The notes beneath the pieces are model-generated. The model worked only from the letters and a program-made list of their open reading frames with translations, was not told where the DNA came from and searched no databases. Below are positions 56,852 through 64,000 of a stretch of 64,000 nucleotides of DNA, in pieces. The position numbers and the translations under genes were made by a program. This stretch comes from VRUE01 sp963695835 (GTDB lineage Bacteria > Actinomycetota > Thermoleophilia > Solirubrobacterales > 70-9), in assembly GCA_963695835.1 (NCBI GenBank), contig CAVOHR010000003.1:434001-498000 (forward strand), written 5' to 3'. Each line of letters opens with the position of its first letter. The stretch's first letter is position 1.

Positions 56852-57385
56852 CTAGGACTGGTTGAAGAACCCTTTGTCGAGCAACCGAGCCTTCTCCTCG
56901 GCCGACACCTCGACATTCCGCGGCGTCAGCAGGAAGATCTTCTCGGCAATCCGCTGCATCCCCCCGTCGAGCGCGTACGTCAGCCCGGAGCAGAAGTCGA
57001 TCATCCGCTTCGACAGCTCGTGATCGGTCGTCTGCAGGTTGAGGATCACCGGCACCGAGCGCTTGAACTGGTCGGCGACCTGCTGCGCGTCGTTGAAGTT
57101 GCGCGGGATGACGAGGTGGACCTTGACGTCGGAGTCGCCGCCGACCGGCCGCAGGGTGCGGGTCCGGGAGGCCGAGATCGGCTCGTCGTCGGCGAAGATG
57201 TCGTCGATCTCGTCGCGGCGCGAGCGGCGCGAGGTCGGCAGGCGGCGCACCTGGCTCGACTCGCGGCGGGCTTCGATCTCCTCTTCGTCGGTGCCGAAGT
57301 CTTCCTCGTATTCCGGCCCGTGCTCGTGCTCTTCGGCCAAGCCGAAGTAGACCAATGCTCTATGCCAGGTGTCGCGTAGTGCCAT
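56852..57385 (-). CDS. sepF: Cell division protein SepF
   Basis: The product has 177 residues. An N-terminal amphipathic membrane-targeting helix is followed by an acidic linker and the SepF core (VKVHLVIPRNFNDAQQVADQ, VILNLQTTDHELSKRMIDF, SGLTYALDGGMQRI). It links FtsZ to the membrane. Confidence 0.92.
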   Translation of the reverse strand: MALRDTWHRALVYFGLAEEHEHGPEYEEDFGTDEEEIEARRESSQVRRLPTSRRSRRDEIDDIFADDEPISASRTRTLRPVGGDSDVKVHLVIPRNFNDAQQVADQFKRSVPVILNLQTTDHELSKRMIDFCSGLTYALDGGMQRIAEKIFLLTPRNVEVSAEEKARLLDKGFFNQS

Positions 57386-57440
57386 GCGTGCGTCTTTCGG
57401 CTCCTCGCAGCCGATTCCTTTACGGATTATGGCTCAAACG

Positions 57441-58073
57441 TCACATGTACAGGGTGGTGCCCAGGCGGATGATCGTCGCGCCCTCCTCGACCGCGACCGG
57501 CCAGTCCTGCGAGGTACCCATCGAGAGCCGTTCGAGGCCGTGCTCCGCCGCCAGCTCGGCCAGGCGGGCGAAGTGCGGGCGGGAATCCTCGGGGTCGGTG
57601 CTGAACGGCGGCATCGTCATCAGGCCGGAGACCCGCACCGGGCAGCGCTCGAGGAAGTCGCCGAGCTGCTCCGGCGCGACTCCGCCCTTGCCCTGCTCGC
57701 CGGCGACGTTGACCTCGATCAGGACCTCGGTGGCGGCGTCGCCGTGGCGCCCGAGCTGCTCCAGGGCGGATTCGGTGGCGACCGAGTGGATCAGGCGGCA
57801 GATCGGCAGCAGGCGCTTCACCTTGCGGCTCTGCAGGTTGCCGATGAAGTCCCACTCGAACGCATCGCGCCAGCGCTCGTGCTTCGCCTCCATGTCCTGC
57901 TGGCGGTTCTCGCCGACCAGGGCGACGCCGGCCTCGGCGAGCGCGCCCATCTCCTCCAGCGGCACGTACTTGGTCGCGGCGAGGATCTCGACGTCCTCGC
58001 CGACCCGTTCGCGCACCGCCTCGAGGTTGGCGGCGATCTTCGCCGGCTCGAGGCCGTGGATCAGGCCGGGCAT
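57441..58073 (-). CDS. YggS-family PLP homeostasis protein
   Basis: The product has 210 residues as an alanine-racemase-like TIM barrel. The PLP lysine is in ILAATKYVPLEEM, and GENRQQDMEAKHE, WDFIGNLQSRKVK and LSMGTSQDWPVAVEEGATII are typical. It stores or delivers pyridoxal phosphate. Confidence 0.92.
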   Translation of the reverse strand: MPGLIHGLEPAKIAANLEAVRERVGEDVEILAATKYVPLEEMGALAEAGVALVGENRQQDMEAKHERWRDAFEWDFIGNLQSRKVKRLLPICRLIHSVATESALEQLGRHGDAATEVLIEVNVAGEQGKGGVAPEQLGDFLERCPVRVSGLMTMPPFSTDPEDSRPHFARLAELAAEHGLERLSMGTSQDWPVAVEEGATIIRLGTTLYM

Positions 58074-58074
58074 C

Positions 58075-58800
58075 TCACGCCTCCGCGATCCAGGCGAGGC
58101 CGGCCTGGCGGCCGCTGCGGCCGGCGTCGCGCCGGTGGGAGAAGAAGCGGCCCCCTTCGCAGCTCGTGCAGAGGCCGGCGGTCTCGATCTGCTCGACGCG
58201 GGCCTCACGCAACAGCCGCCGCGCCACCTCGGCCAGGTCGAGCATCCGGCCCGCGGCGATCCCGGGGCCGAGATGGCCGAAGGCCTCGCGCACCTCGTCG
58301 CCGACCTCGTAGCAGCAGGCGCCGATCCCGGGGCCGATCGCCGCGTCGGTCGCGTCGACGGCCGCCACTCCCCGCGCGACGATTCCGGCGGCGAGGCCGC
58401 GCCAGCCGCAGTGCAGCATCGCGACGCCGCGCGGGCCGGACAGCGCGACCGGCAGGCAGTCGGCGACGAAGACGAGCGCCGCCAGGCCGGGCGCGGATAC
58501 GACCTGCCCGTCCGCCTCACCAACCCCAAGCGGGGTGGCGGGGGCGGCGCGGTGGATCGTCAGGTCGATGCCGTGGACCTGGCGGCCGAAGGCGATCCGA
58601 TCCGTGGCGATGTTCAGCGCTCCCGCGAGCCGGCGCCGGTTTTCGTTCACCCGGCCGGGCTCGTCCTCGGTCAGGATGCCGAGGTTGAGGCTGTCGTAGG
58701 GCGACAGGCTGACGCCGCCCCGCCGGGTCGAGAAGGCGGCCCGGGCGCCCGGCAGCTCCGCCTCCAGCCATTCGACGCCGCCGGTCTCCCGCCACTCCAT
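58075..58800 (-). CDS. pgeF: Laccase-domain purine nucleoside phosphorylase-like (PgeF)
   Basis: The product has 241 residues. The metal and catalytic residues are in HGIDLTIH, FVADCLPVAL and MLHCGWRGLAAGI, and CCYEVGDEV is conserved. Homologues edit peptidoglycan precursors or act on purine nucleosides. It belongs to the cell-division cluster beside yggS and sepF. Confidence 0.9.
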   Translation of the reverse strand: MEWRETGGVEWLEAELPGARAAFSTRRGGVSLSPYDSLNLGILTEDEPGRVNENRRRLAGALNIATDRIAFGRQVHGIDLTIHRAAPATPLGVGEADGQVVSAPGLAALVFVADCLPVALSGPRGVAMLHCGWRGLAAGIVARGVAAVDATDAAIGPGIGACCYEVGDEVREAFGHLGPGIAAGRMLDLAEVARRLLREARVEQIETAGLCTSCEGGRFFSHRRDAGRSGRQAGLAWIAEA

Positions 58801-59918
58801 CAGCCGGGCCCCTCCCGCGCCACGACCAGGGCGACGTCCAGCTCGGCCTCGCGCCCGGCGATCTCTCCGTCGAGCTTGCGCCGCAGCGCCTCCGCGAGGC
58901 CGCGGCCCAGGGCGGGCCCCTGCGGCACCCCGGCCGCGATCAGGTCGTCGCCGTCGATCTCCAGCTTCACGTCTCGCCATTCCAGCAGGTAGCGGTCGAG
59001 CCAATCGGCGCCCAGCGCCCGGGCGAGGGTCAGCTCGACCGGATCGTGTCCGCGGGTCAGCTCGACCGCCGCCGAGGGGCGATCCGGCCTGGCGCCGGCC
59101 AGCTCGACCTCGTCGCCGGGCGGCCCCAGGGCCGCGGCGAGTACCGCCTCCGCGCGCCCCGCGACCTCGTCCCAGGGCGCCCTGGCGAGCAGCTCTACCA
59201 CCCGCCGCGCCAGCTCGATCCCGTCCCGGCGCGGCTCGACCAGACCCCACCCGGCGAGCAGCTCGAAGCCTCGCGCCGCCTCGGGCTCGGCCGCGAGCCG
59301 CAGCAGGTCGGCGCGGCGGCGGTCGGCCGAGACCGTCTCCAGATCGGCCTCGCGCAGCAGCACCCCCGTCTCCGCCTCCGGCTCGAACCCGAACCGGGCC
59401 GCGTAGCGCGCGGCCCGCAGCGCCCGCGTCGGGTCGTCGACGAAGGAGCCGGGATGGAGCACCCGCAGCAGGCCGGCTTCGAGGTCGCCGCGGCCGCCGC
59501 AGGGATCGATCAGCCGCGGCTCCCCCACCAGCGGGATCGCCATCGCGTTGATCGTGAAGTCGCGGCGCTTCAGATCGGTCTCGACCGCGGCCGCCGGCTC
59601 CACCACGGGCAGCGACCCGGGATGCGGGTAGGTCTCAGACCTCGCCGCGGCGATATCGACCTCGTGCCCTTCGAGGCGGACCTTGGCGGTTGCGAAGCGC
59701 TCGTGCTCGATCACCTCGGCGCCGAGTGCGGTGCCGAGCATCGCGGCGTCGCCGACGACGACGAGGTCGATGTCGGAGCGGCCGCGGGCGAGCAGCAGGT
59801 CGCGCACCGCGCCGCCGACCAGGTAGACCGGCACGGCGCTCGCGGCGCGCACCGCGTCCAGCTCCGGATAGGCGCGCCTCAGCGCCCCGTCGAGGTCGTC
59901 GATCGGCATCGTGGGCAT
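58800..59918 (-). CDS. tRNA nucleotidyltransferase/poly(A) polymerase family protein
   Basis: The product has 372 residues. The nucleotidyltransferase motif is YLVGGAVRDLLLARGRSDID, then LVVVGDA. RRDFTINAMAIPL and the ERxA-like EPEAETG region complete the head, and a helical tail follows. It may add CCA or poly(A) tails. It overlaps pgeF by one base. Confidence 0.88.
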   Translation of the reverse strand: MPTMPIDDLDGALRRAYPELDAVRAASAVPVYLVGGAVRDLLLARGRSDIDLVVVGDAAMLGTALGAEVIEHERFATAKVRLEGHEVDIAAARSETYPHPGSLPVVEPAAAVETDLKRRDFTINAMAIPLVGEPRLIDPCGGRGDLEAGLLRVLHPGSFVDDPTRALRAARYAARFGFEPEAETGVLLREADLETVSADRRRADLLRLAAEPEAARGFELLAGWGLVEPRRDGIELARRVVELLARAPWDEVAGRAEAVLAAALGPPGDEVELAGARPDRPSAAVELTRGHDPVELTLARALGADWLDRYLLEWRDVKLEIDGDDLIAAGVPQGPALGRGLAEALRRKLDGEIAGREAELDVALVVAREGPG

Positions 59919-59948
59919 CCGCGATCCCTACCATGATCGCCACTGCGG

Positions 59949-60170
59949 ATGGCCGATCGGCGGCAGGACAGGCGCGAGAGCCGGCGGCGGCAGATCCGTC
60001 GCCGGCGCCTGCTCGCCGCCGGCGCCGCGGTGGGGGCGGCGGGCTACGTCGGCGCGACCACCAAGATCCCCGGCTACACGGGTCGCGACAAGCCCTACGA
60101 ACTGGCCCGCTTCGAGATCCTCGGCTCCAGCGGCGCCTCCGGCCTGGCCGAAGACCTCAGCTCCCGCTGA
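59949..60170 (+). CDS. Small twin-arginine-type signal protein (73 aa)
   Basis: The basic N-terminus ends with RRRQIRRRRLLAAGAAVGAA, similar to a Tat signal or N-terminal anchor, followed by a short polar segment. It lies in the + direction between two - strand operons. The function is unknown. Confidence 0.5.
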   Translation: MADRRQDRRESRRRQIRRRRLLAAGAAVGAAGYVGATTKIPGYTGRDKPYELARFEILGSSGASGLAEDLSSR

Positions 60171-60173
60171 GCG

Positions 60174-60932
60174 CTACCGCCGGACGGGGATACCCGCCTC
60201 GGCCATGTGCCGCTTCGCGTCGCGGACCCGGTACTTGCCGTAATGGAAAATCGAGGCGCAGAGGACCGCGTCGGCGCCGCCCTCGGCTATCGCCTGGTTG
60301 AGGTGGTCGAGGGTGCCGGCGCCGCCGGAGGCGATCACGGGCACGCTCACGGCGTCGGCGACCGCCCGGGTCAGCTCGATGTCGTAGCCGTCGCTGGTCC
60401 CGTCGCGGTCCATACTGGTCAACAGCACCTCCCCCGCCCCGCGCTCGACCGCCTCCCGCGCCCAGGTAACGGCATCGCGTCCCTCGATCCTCTTGCGACC
60501 GCCGTTGACGTAGATGCCCCAGGCGCCGCTCTCCCGCTTGGCGTCGATCGCTATGACCACGCACTGGGCCCCGAAGTGATCCGCCAGCTCCGTAAGCAGC
60601 TCCGGGCGCGCGAGCGCCGAGGAGTTGACCGAGACCTTGTCGGCCCCCGCGTCGAGCACCGCCTGGGCATCCTCCACCGAGCGGATGCCGCCGCCGATCG
60701 TGAACGGGATGAAGACGTTGTCGGCGGTGCGCCGCGCCAGCTCGACGATCGTCTCGCGCTTCTCGTGCGAGGCGGTGATGTCGAGGAAGACCAGCTCGTC
60801 GGCCCCCTCGGCGTCGTACCGCTCGGCCAGCTCGACCGGATCGCCCGCATCGCGCAGCCCGACGAAGTTCGTCCCCTTGACGACCCGCCCGGCGTCGACG
60901 TCCAGGCAGGGGATTACGCGCTTGAGGACCAT
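60174..60932 (-). CDS. hisF: Imidazole glycerol phosphate synthase subunit HisF
   Basis: The product has 252 residues as a (beta/alpha)8 barrel. LKRVIPCLDVDAGRVVKGTN carries the catalytic Asp. PFTIGGGIRS, VIAIDAKRES, GEVLLTSMDRDGTSDGYDIE and ASGGAGTLDH are the phosphate- and substrate-binding loops. Confidence 0.95.
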   Translation of the reverse strand: MVLKRVIPCLDVDAGRVVKGTNFVGLRDAGDPVELAERYDAEGADELVFLDITASHEKRETIVELARRTADNVFIPFTIGGGIRSVEDAQAVLDAGADKVSVNSSALARPELLTELADHFGAQCVVIAIDAKRESGAWGIYVNGGRKRIEGRDAVTWAREAVERGAGEVLLTSMDRDGTSDGYDIELTRAVADAVSVPVIASGGAGTLDHLNQAIAEGGADAVLCASIFHYGKYRVRDAKRHMAEAGIPVRR

Positions 60933-60944
60933 GTCGAGAGCGTA

Positions 60945-60992
60945 GTCGGGTCGACTTGGTCGGGTATATGCCGAAAAAGTCGACCCGCCGAC
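60945..60992. repeat. Inverted repeat between hisA and hisF
   Basis: CGGGTCGACTT (60947-60957) and AAGTCGACCCG (60977-60987) are perfect 11-base arms. TCGG (60960-60963) and CCGA (60971-60974) make an inner pair. The core CCGAAAAAGT resembles CGGAAAAAGT in the repeat at 56729. It is a probable terminator or processing hairpin. Confidence 0.6.
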
Positions 60993-61721
60993 TCAGCTGG
61001 GGCGAAGCGCGGCGATTCCCTCGGCGACGGTGAACCTGCGCTCGTAGAGGGCTCGGCCGACGATCGCACCCTCTACGTTCGCCGGCGTCTCCCTTGCGAG
61101 CAATGCGAGGTGCGAGAGGTCGCCTACCCCGCCCGAGGCGATCACCTTGGCCTGCGTCGCGGCGGCGATCCGCTTCAACTCCGCACTTGCCGGACCTTCC
61201 ATCGTGCCGTCGACCTCGATCGCGGTGCAGAGGAATCTCTCTACGCCTCTCTCGCTCAGCGCCGCAACCGCCTCGACCACCCCCTCCCCACCGGCTTCAG
61301 TCCAACCTGCCAGAGCCACGCGGCCGTCACGGGCGTCGACGGAAACCACGAGCCGATCTCCGTGCTCCGCCAGCATCTCGTCGAGAAACGCCGGATCGCG
61401 CAGCGCCGCGGTCCCGATCACCACCCGCGCCGCGCCGGCATCGAGCACCGCCGACACCGCCTCCGCATCGCGCAAGCCGCCACCAACCTGGATCGGGCAC
61501 TCGACCGCAGCGGCGATCCGCGCCACCGCATCGAGGTTCCGCGGCTTCCCCGCCTTCGCCCCATCCAGATCCACCACGTGCAGGAACTCCGCCCCTTCCC
61601 CGGCCCAGCGCTTGGCCGCGTCGACCGGATCGGCGTCGTAGGCCGTCTCGCGCTCGTAGTCGCCCTGCGTCAACCGCACGGCCTGGCCGCCGCGAATGTC
61701 GATCGCCGGGTAGAGGATCAC
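60993..61721 (-). CDS. hisA: Phosphoribosylformimino-5-aminoimidazole carboxamide ribotide isomerase HisA
   Basis: The product has 242 residues from GTG 61721, overlapping the hisH stop. The two half-barrels carry YPAIDIRGGQAVRLTQGDY and the catalytic Asp pair (LHVVDLDGAKAG, FLCTAIEVDGTM). VGGGLRD and ASGGVGDLSH bind phosphate. Confidence 0.93.
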   Translation of the reverse strand: MILYPAIDIRGGQAVRLTQGDYERETAYDADPVDAAKRWAGEGAEFLHVVDLDGAKAGKPRNLDAVARIAAAVECPIQVGGGLRDAEAVSAVLDAGAARVVIGTAALRDPAFLDEMLAEHGDRLVVSVDARDGRVALAGWTEAGGEGVVEAVAALSERGVERFLCTAIEVDGTMEGPASAELKRIAAATQAKVIASGGVGDLSHLALLARETPANVEGAIVGRALYERRFTVAEGIAALRPS

Positions 61722-62350
61722 GCCGCGGCGGGCGCCGTCGCGCAGATTCCGGCGAAGTTGGAGAGCAGCCGCAGGCCCGCGGCGCTCGACTTCTCGGGGT
61801 GGAACTGGACGCCGAAGACGTTGTCGCGCTCGGCCGCGCAGGCGAAGCGCTCGCCGTAGGCGGCGCTGCCGAGCAGATCGGACGGCTCGGGGCGGGGCGC
61901 GAAGCTGTGGACGAAGTAGAAGGGCGTCTCGCTCTCGATCCCCTCGACGAGCCGCGATTCGCGCTCCCAACGTACCGGCGACCAGCCGATGTGCGGGATC
62001 TTGAGGCCCTCGGCGTCCAGCTCGGAGACCGGCCCCCCCAGCAGGCCGAGGCCCTCGGCGCCGACCAGCTCGGTGGTCGAGTCGAAGAGCAGCTGCAGCC
62101 CGAGGCAGATGCCGAGGATCGGCACGCCGGCCTCGCGCCGCTCGGCGATCAGCTCGTCGAGCCGCAGCTCGCGCACCCGTTCCATCGCCCGCGGGAAGGC
62201 GCCGACGCCGGGCAGGATGACGCCGTCGGCGCCGCGTACGGCCGCCGCATCGTCGGTGATCGTCGCCGTTGCGCCGACGTGCTCCAGTGCCTTCTCGACC
62301 GAGCGCAGGTTGCCCATGCCGTAATCGAGGATCGCGATCCGCGCGCTCAC
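61718..62350 (-). CDS. hisH: Imidazole glycerol phosphate synthase glutaminase HisH
   Basis: The product has 210 residues of the class I glutamine amidotransferase fold. The nucleophile is in GICLGLQLLF, and the His-Glu pair is in GVQFHPEKSSAAG. The start GTG overlaps the hisB stop. It supplies ammonia to HisF. Confidence 0.95.
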   Translation of the reverse strand: MSARIAILDYGMGNLRSVEKALEHVGATATITDDAAAVRGADGVILPGVGAFPRAMERVRELRLDELIAERREAGVPILGICLGLQLLFDSTTELVGAEGLGLLGGPVSELDAEGLKIPHIGWSPVRWERESRLVEGIESETPFYFVHSFAPRPEPSDLLGSAAYGERFACAAERDNVFGVQFHPEKSSAAGLRLLSNFAGICATAPAAA

Positions 62351-62937
62351 CGGCTCAGCGTCCCCTTGGTCGAGGGAACGCCGGACTCCTCGGGATCGAC
62401 CGAGACGGCGACCCGGAGCGCCCGTGCGAAGGCCTTGAAGCAGGCCTCGATCATGTGGTGCGCGTTGGTCCCGTAGCGGACCGAGACGTGCAGGGTCAGC
62501 TTGGCGCTGTTGGCGACGGCGCGGAAGAACTCCTCGGCCAGCTCGGTGTCGAAGCCGGCGATCGAGGTGGTCGGCAGGTCGGCCTCGAACACGCACAGCG
62601 GCCGGCCCGAGATGTCGATCGCGCACTCGGCCAGCGACTCGTCCATCGGCACCAGCGCCGAGCCGTAGCGGCGGATCCCGGCGCGGTCGCCGAGCGCCTC
62701 GTCGATCGCCTGGCCGAGGACGATGCCGACGTCCTCGACCGTGTGGTGCGCCCCGGTCTCGAGGTCGCCGCTCGCCCCGACCGTCAGCCCGAGCCTGCCG
62801 TGACGGGCGAGCAGGTCGAGCATGTGGTCGAGGAAGCCGACCCCGGTCTGCGCGCTCGACTCGCCGCCGTCGAGGTCCAGCGCGAGCTGGATCTTGGTCT
62901 CGGCAGTGCTGCGCTGTCTGTTCGCGGTTCGCGTCAT
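62347..62937 (-). CDS. hisB: Imidazoleglycerol-phosphate dehydratase HisB
   Basis: The product has 196 residues as a monofunctional dehydratase. GVGFLDHMLDLLARHG and GAHHTVEDVGIVLGQA hold one metal site. YGTNAHHMIEACFKAFARAL holds the other. Confidence 0.95.
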   Translation of the reverse strand: MTRTANRQRSTAETKIQLALDLDGGESSAQTGVGFLDHMLDLLARHGRLGLTVGASGDLETGAHHTVEDVGIVLGQAIDEALGDRAGIRRYGSALVPMDESLAECAIDISGRPLCVFEADLPTTSIAGFDTELAEEFFRAVANSAKLTLHVSVRYGTNAHHMIEACFKAFARALRVAVSVDPEESGVPSTKGTLSR

Positions 62938-64000
62938 CTAGGCGTCCTCCGCCCTAATCATCGCCGACTCGCCGTGAACTGGGAAGCCCTCTGCGCGGGC
63001 GAGGGCGTCGACATGCGGGGCCAGCTTCGCGGCGGCGGCGGCCGGAACCTCCACCGTGGCGGTGGAGCGGCGAAAGACATTTGGGCTAAGCGGGCCGGAG
63101 AAACGACCAGACCCGCCGGTTGGGAGGATGTGGTTGGAGCCGGCAACGTAGTCGCCGAAGGCGGTAGCGCTGTAGGAGCCGACGAAGACGCAACCGGCGG
63201 TCGTGACCTGATCGGCCAGCGCCGCCGCGCTGGTGGCGAGCAGCTCCAGGTGCTCGGGGGCGAGGGCGTTGGCGAGATCGATCGCCTCGCCGGTCTCGAC
63301 TGGCGCTCGCACCAGGGCCAGCGGCGTCCCGCTGACGCCGAGCCGCTCGGCGGCAGCGCGCTCGGTCGCCGCCCGGACGACGTTCAGCACCGGCTCCTCC
63401 CCGGAGACGGCGACCAGAAGCCCGCCGGCGCCGTGCTCGGCCTGCGCGCAGAGGTCGAGCGCCGCCCACTCCGGATCGGCATCGCGATCCACGATCGCCA
63501 TCAGCTCCGACGGCCCCGCGAGAGAGTCGATCCCGACCTGCCCGAAGACGGCTTGCTTCGCTGCCGTCACCCAGGCGTTGCCGGGACCGGCGATCACGTC
63601 GACCGGCGCCACCGACTCGGTGCCGTAGGCGAGGGCGAAGATCGCCTGGGCGCCGCCCATCGCGTAGATCTCGTCGACCTCGCAGAGCGCCGCCGCGGCG
63701 AGCACGAACGGGGTGAGGCGCCCGTCGGGGCCGGGGGGCGTGGCGAGAGCGACGCGACGCACCCCGGCAGCCCGGGCCGGGATGCAGCCCATCAGCACAC
63801 TCGATGGATAGGCGGCGCCGCCGCCGGGCGCGTATATCCCGGCGGCACCGACCGGAGCCTGGCCGACCGTGACGAGCTGGCCCTGGGGCAGCTCGAGCCG
63901 CTTGCGATCCGGGCCGAGCTGGGCCTCGGCGACGGTGCGAACGTTGGCGGCCGCGAGTTCCAGCGAGGCGCGAAGGTCGCCGTCGAGCCCGGCCAGCGCC
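62938..64000 (-). CDS. hisD: Histidinol dehydrogenase HisD, partial
   Basis: The 3' part of hisD reads in from the window end. VGAAGIYAPGGGAAYPSSVL, GAQAIFALAYGTESVAPVD and IAGPGNAWVTAAKQAVFG are in the visible region, and GPSELMAIVD and ALAPEHLELLAT follow. A SGSNHILPT-like segment is also present. The N-terminal third is missing. It heads hisD-hisB-hisH-hisA-hisF; no hisC lies between hisD and hisB. Confidence 0.93.
   Translation of the reverse strand, partial: ALAGLDGDLRASLELAAANVRTVAEAQLGPDRKRLELPQGQLVTVGQAPVGAAGIYAPGGGAAYPSSVLMGCIPARAAGVRRVALATPPGPDGRLTPFVLAAAALCEVDEIYAMGGAQAIFALAYGTESVAPVDVIAGPGNAWVTAAKQAVFGQVGIDSLAGPSELMAIVDRDADPEWAALDLCAQAEHGAGGLLVAVSGEEPVLNVVRAATERAAAERLGVSGTPLALVRAPVETGEAIDLANALAPEHLELLATSAAALADQVTTAGCVFVGSYSATAFGDYVAGSNHILPTGGSGRFSGPLSPNVFRRSTATVEVPAAAAAKLAPHVDALARAEGFPVHGESAMIRAEDA

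Overview
The window is high-GC DNA whose gene content points to the phylum Actinomycetota, most likely a deep-branching class such as Thermoleophilia (Solirubrobacterales). This is an inference from the gene set: an rpsB-tsf-pyrH-frr-uppS-cdsA-dxr-rseP-ispG-proS operon, a pgeF-yggS-sepF-yggT-lspA cluster, an FHA/MerR (GarA/FtsR-like) pair beside a single-motif RsiG-like anti-sigma protein, and a VKOR-DsbA pair. There is no rRNA or tRNA gene to fix the taxonomy.

Region 1 (1-1227) is a host disulfide-bond module. Region 2 (about 1228-18660) is the remarkable part: a compact 17.4-kb block that looks like an integrated genome of a tailless, membrane-containing icosahedral virus of the double-jelly-roll (PRD1/tectivirus-like) lineage. 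It has a + strand early operon of tiny overlapping genes (1354-5181), a - strand virion and lysis operon (5236-15017), and a + strand packaging operon (15111-18190). The virion operon encodes a single 450-residue capsid protein candidate, a cluster of very short one-helix membrane proteins, a lytic transglycosylase and a degenerate M23 protein with transmembrane tails, a small beta-rich penton candidate, a 341-residue spike with a collagen-like shaft, a holin-like protein and an amidase. The packaging operon carries a stand-alone JAMM/MPN metalloprotease and a 230-residue P-loop ATPase. No terminase, portal, tail gene, protein-primed polymerase or integrase is recognisable.

Region 3 (18661-20799) is a small accessory module with three att-like repeats around it: the site at 18808 resembles the site at 1227 in its left half and the 3' end of the hyfI-like gene at 20800 in its right half, as expected for stepwise integration. 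Region 4 (20800-27647) is a six-gene, hydrogenase-4/complex-I-like membrane oxidoreductase operon. Its large subunit keeps both CxxC pairs and ends at the usual mature C-terminus.

Region 5 (27.7-42.4 kb) is mixed host metabolism: a methyltransferase, SDR, thiolase-like lipid-transfer protein, FUSC transporter, CcdA, cupin, DNA polymerase IV, WS/DGAT acyltransferase, secreted metalloprotease, NAD synthetase, thioesterase and FAD-linked oxidase. Several of these, including the essential nadE, carry single-base frameshifts, so indel errors in the assembly are likely. Region 6 (42.4-64 kb) is intact housekeeping sequence on the - strand: the cell-cycle/c-di-GMP regulator cluster, lipid, isoprenoid and translation genes, division and cell-wall genes, and a his operon cut by the window end.
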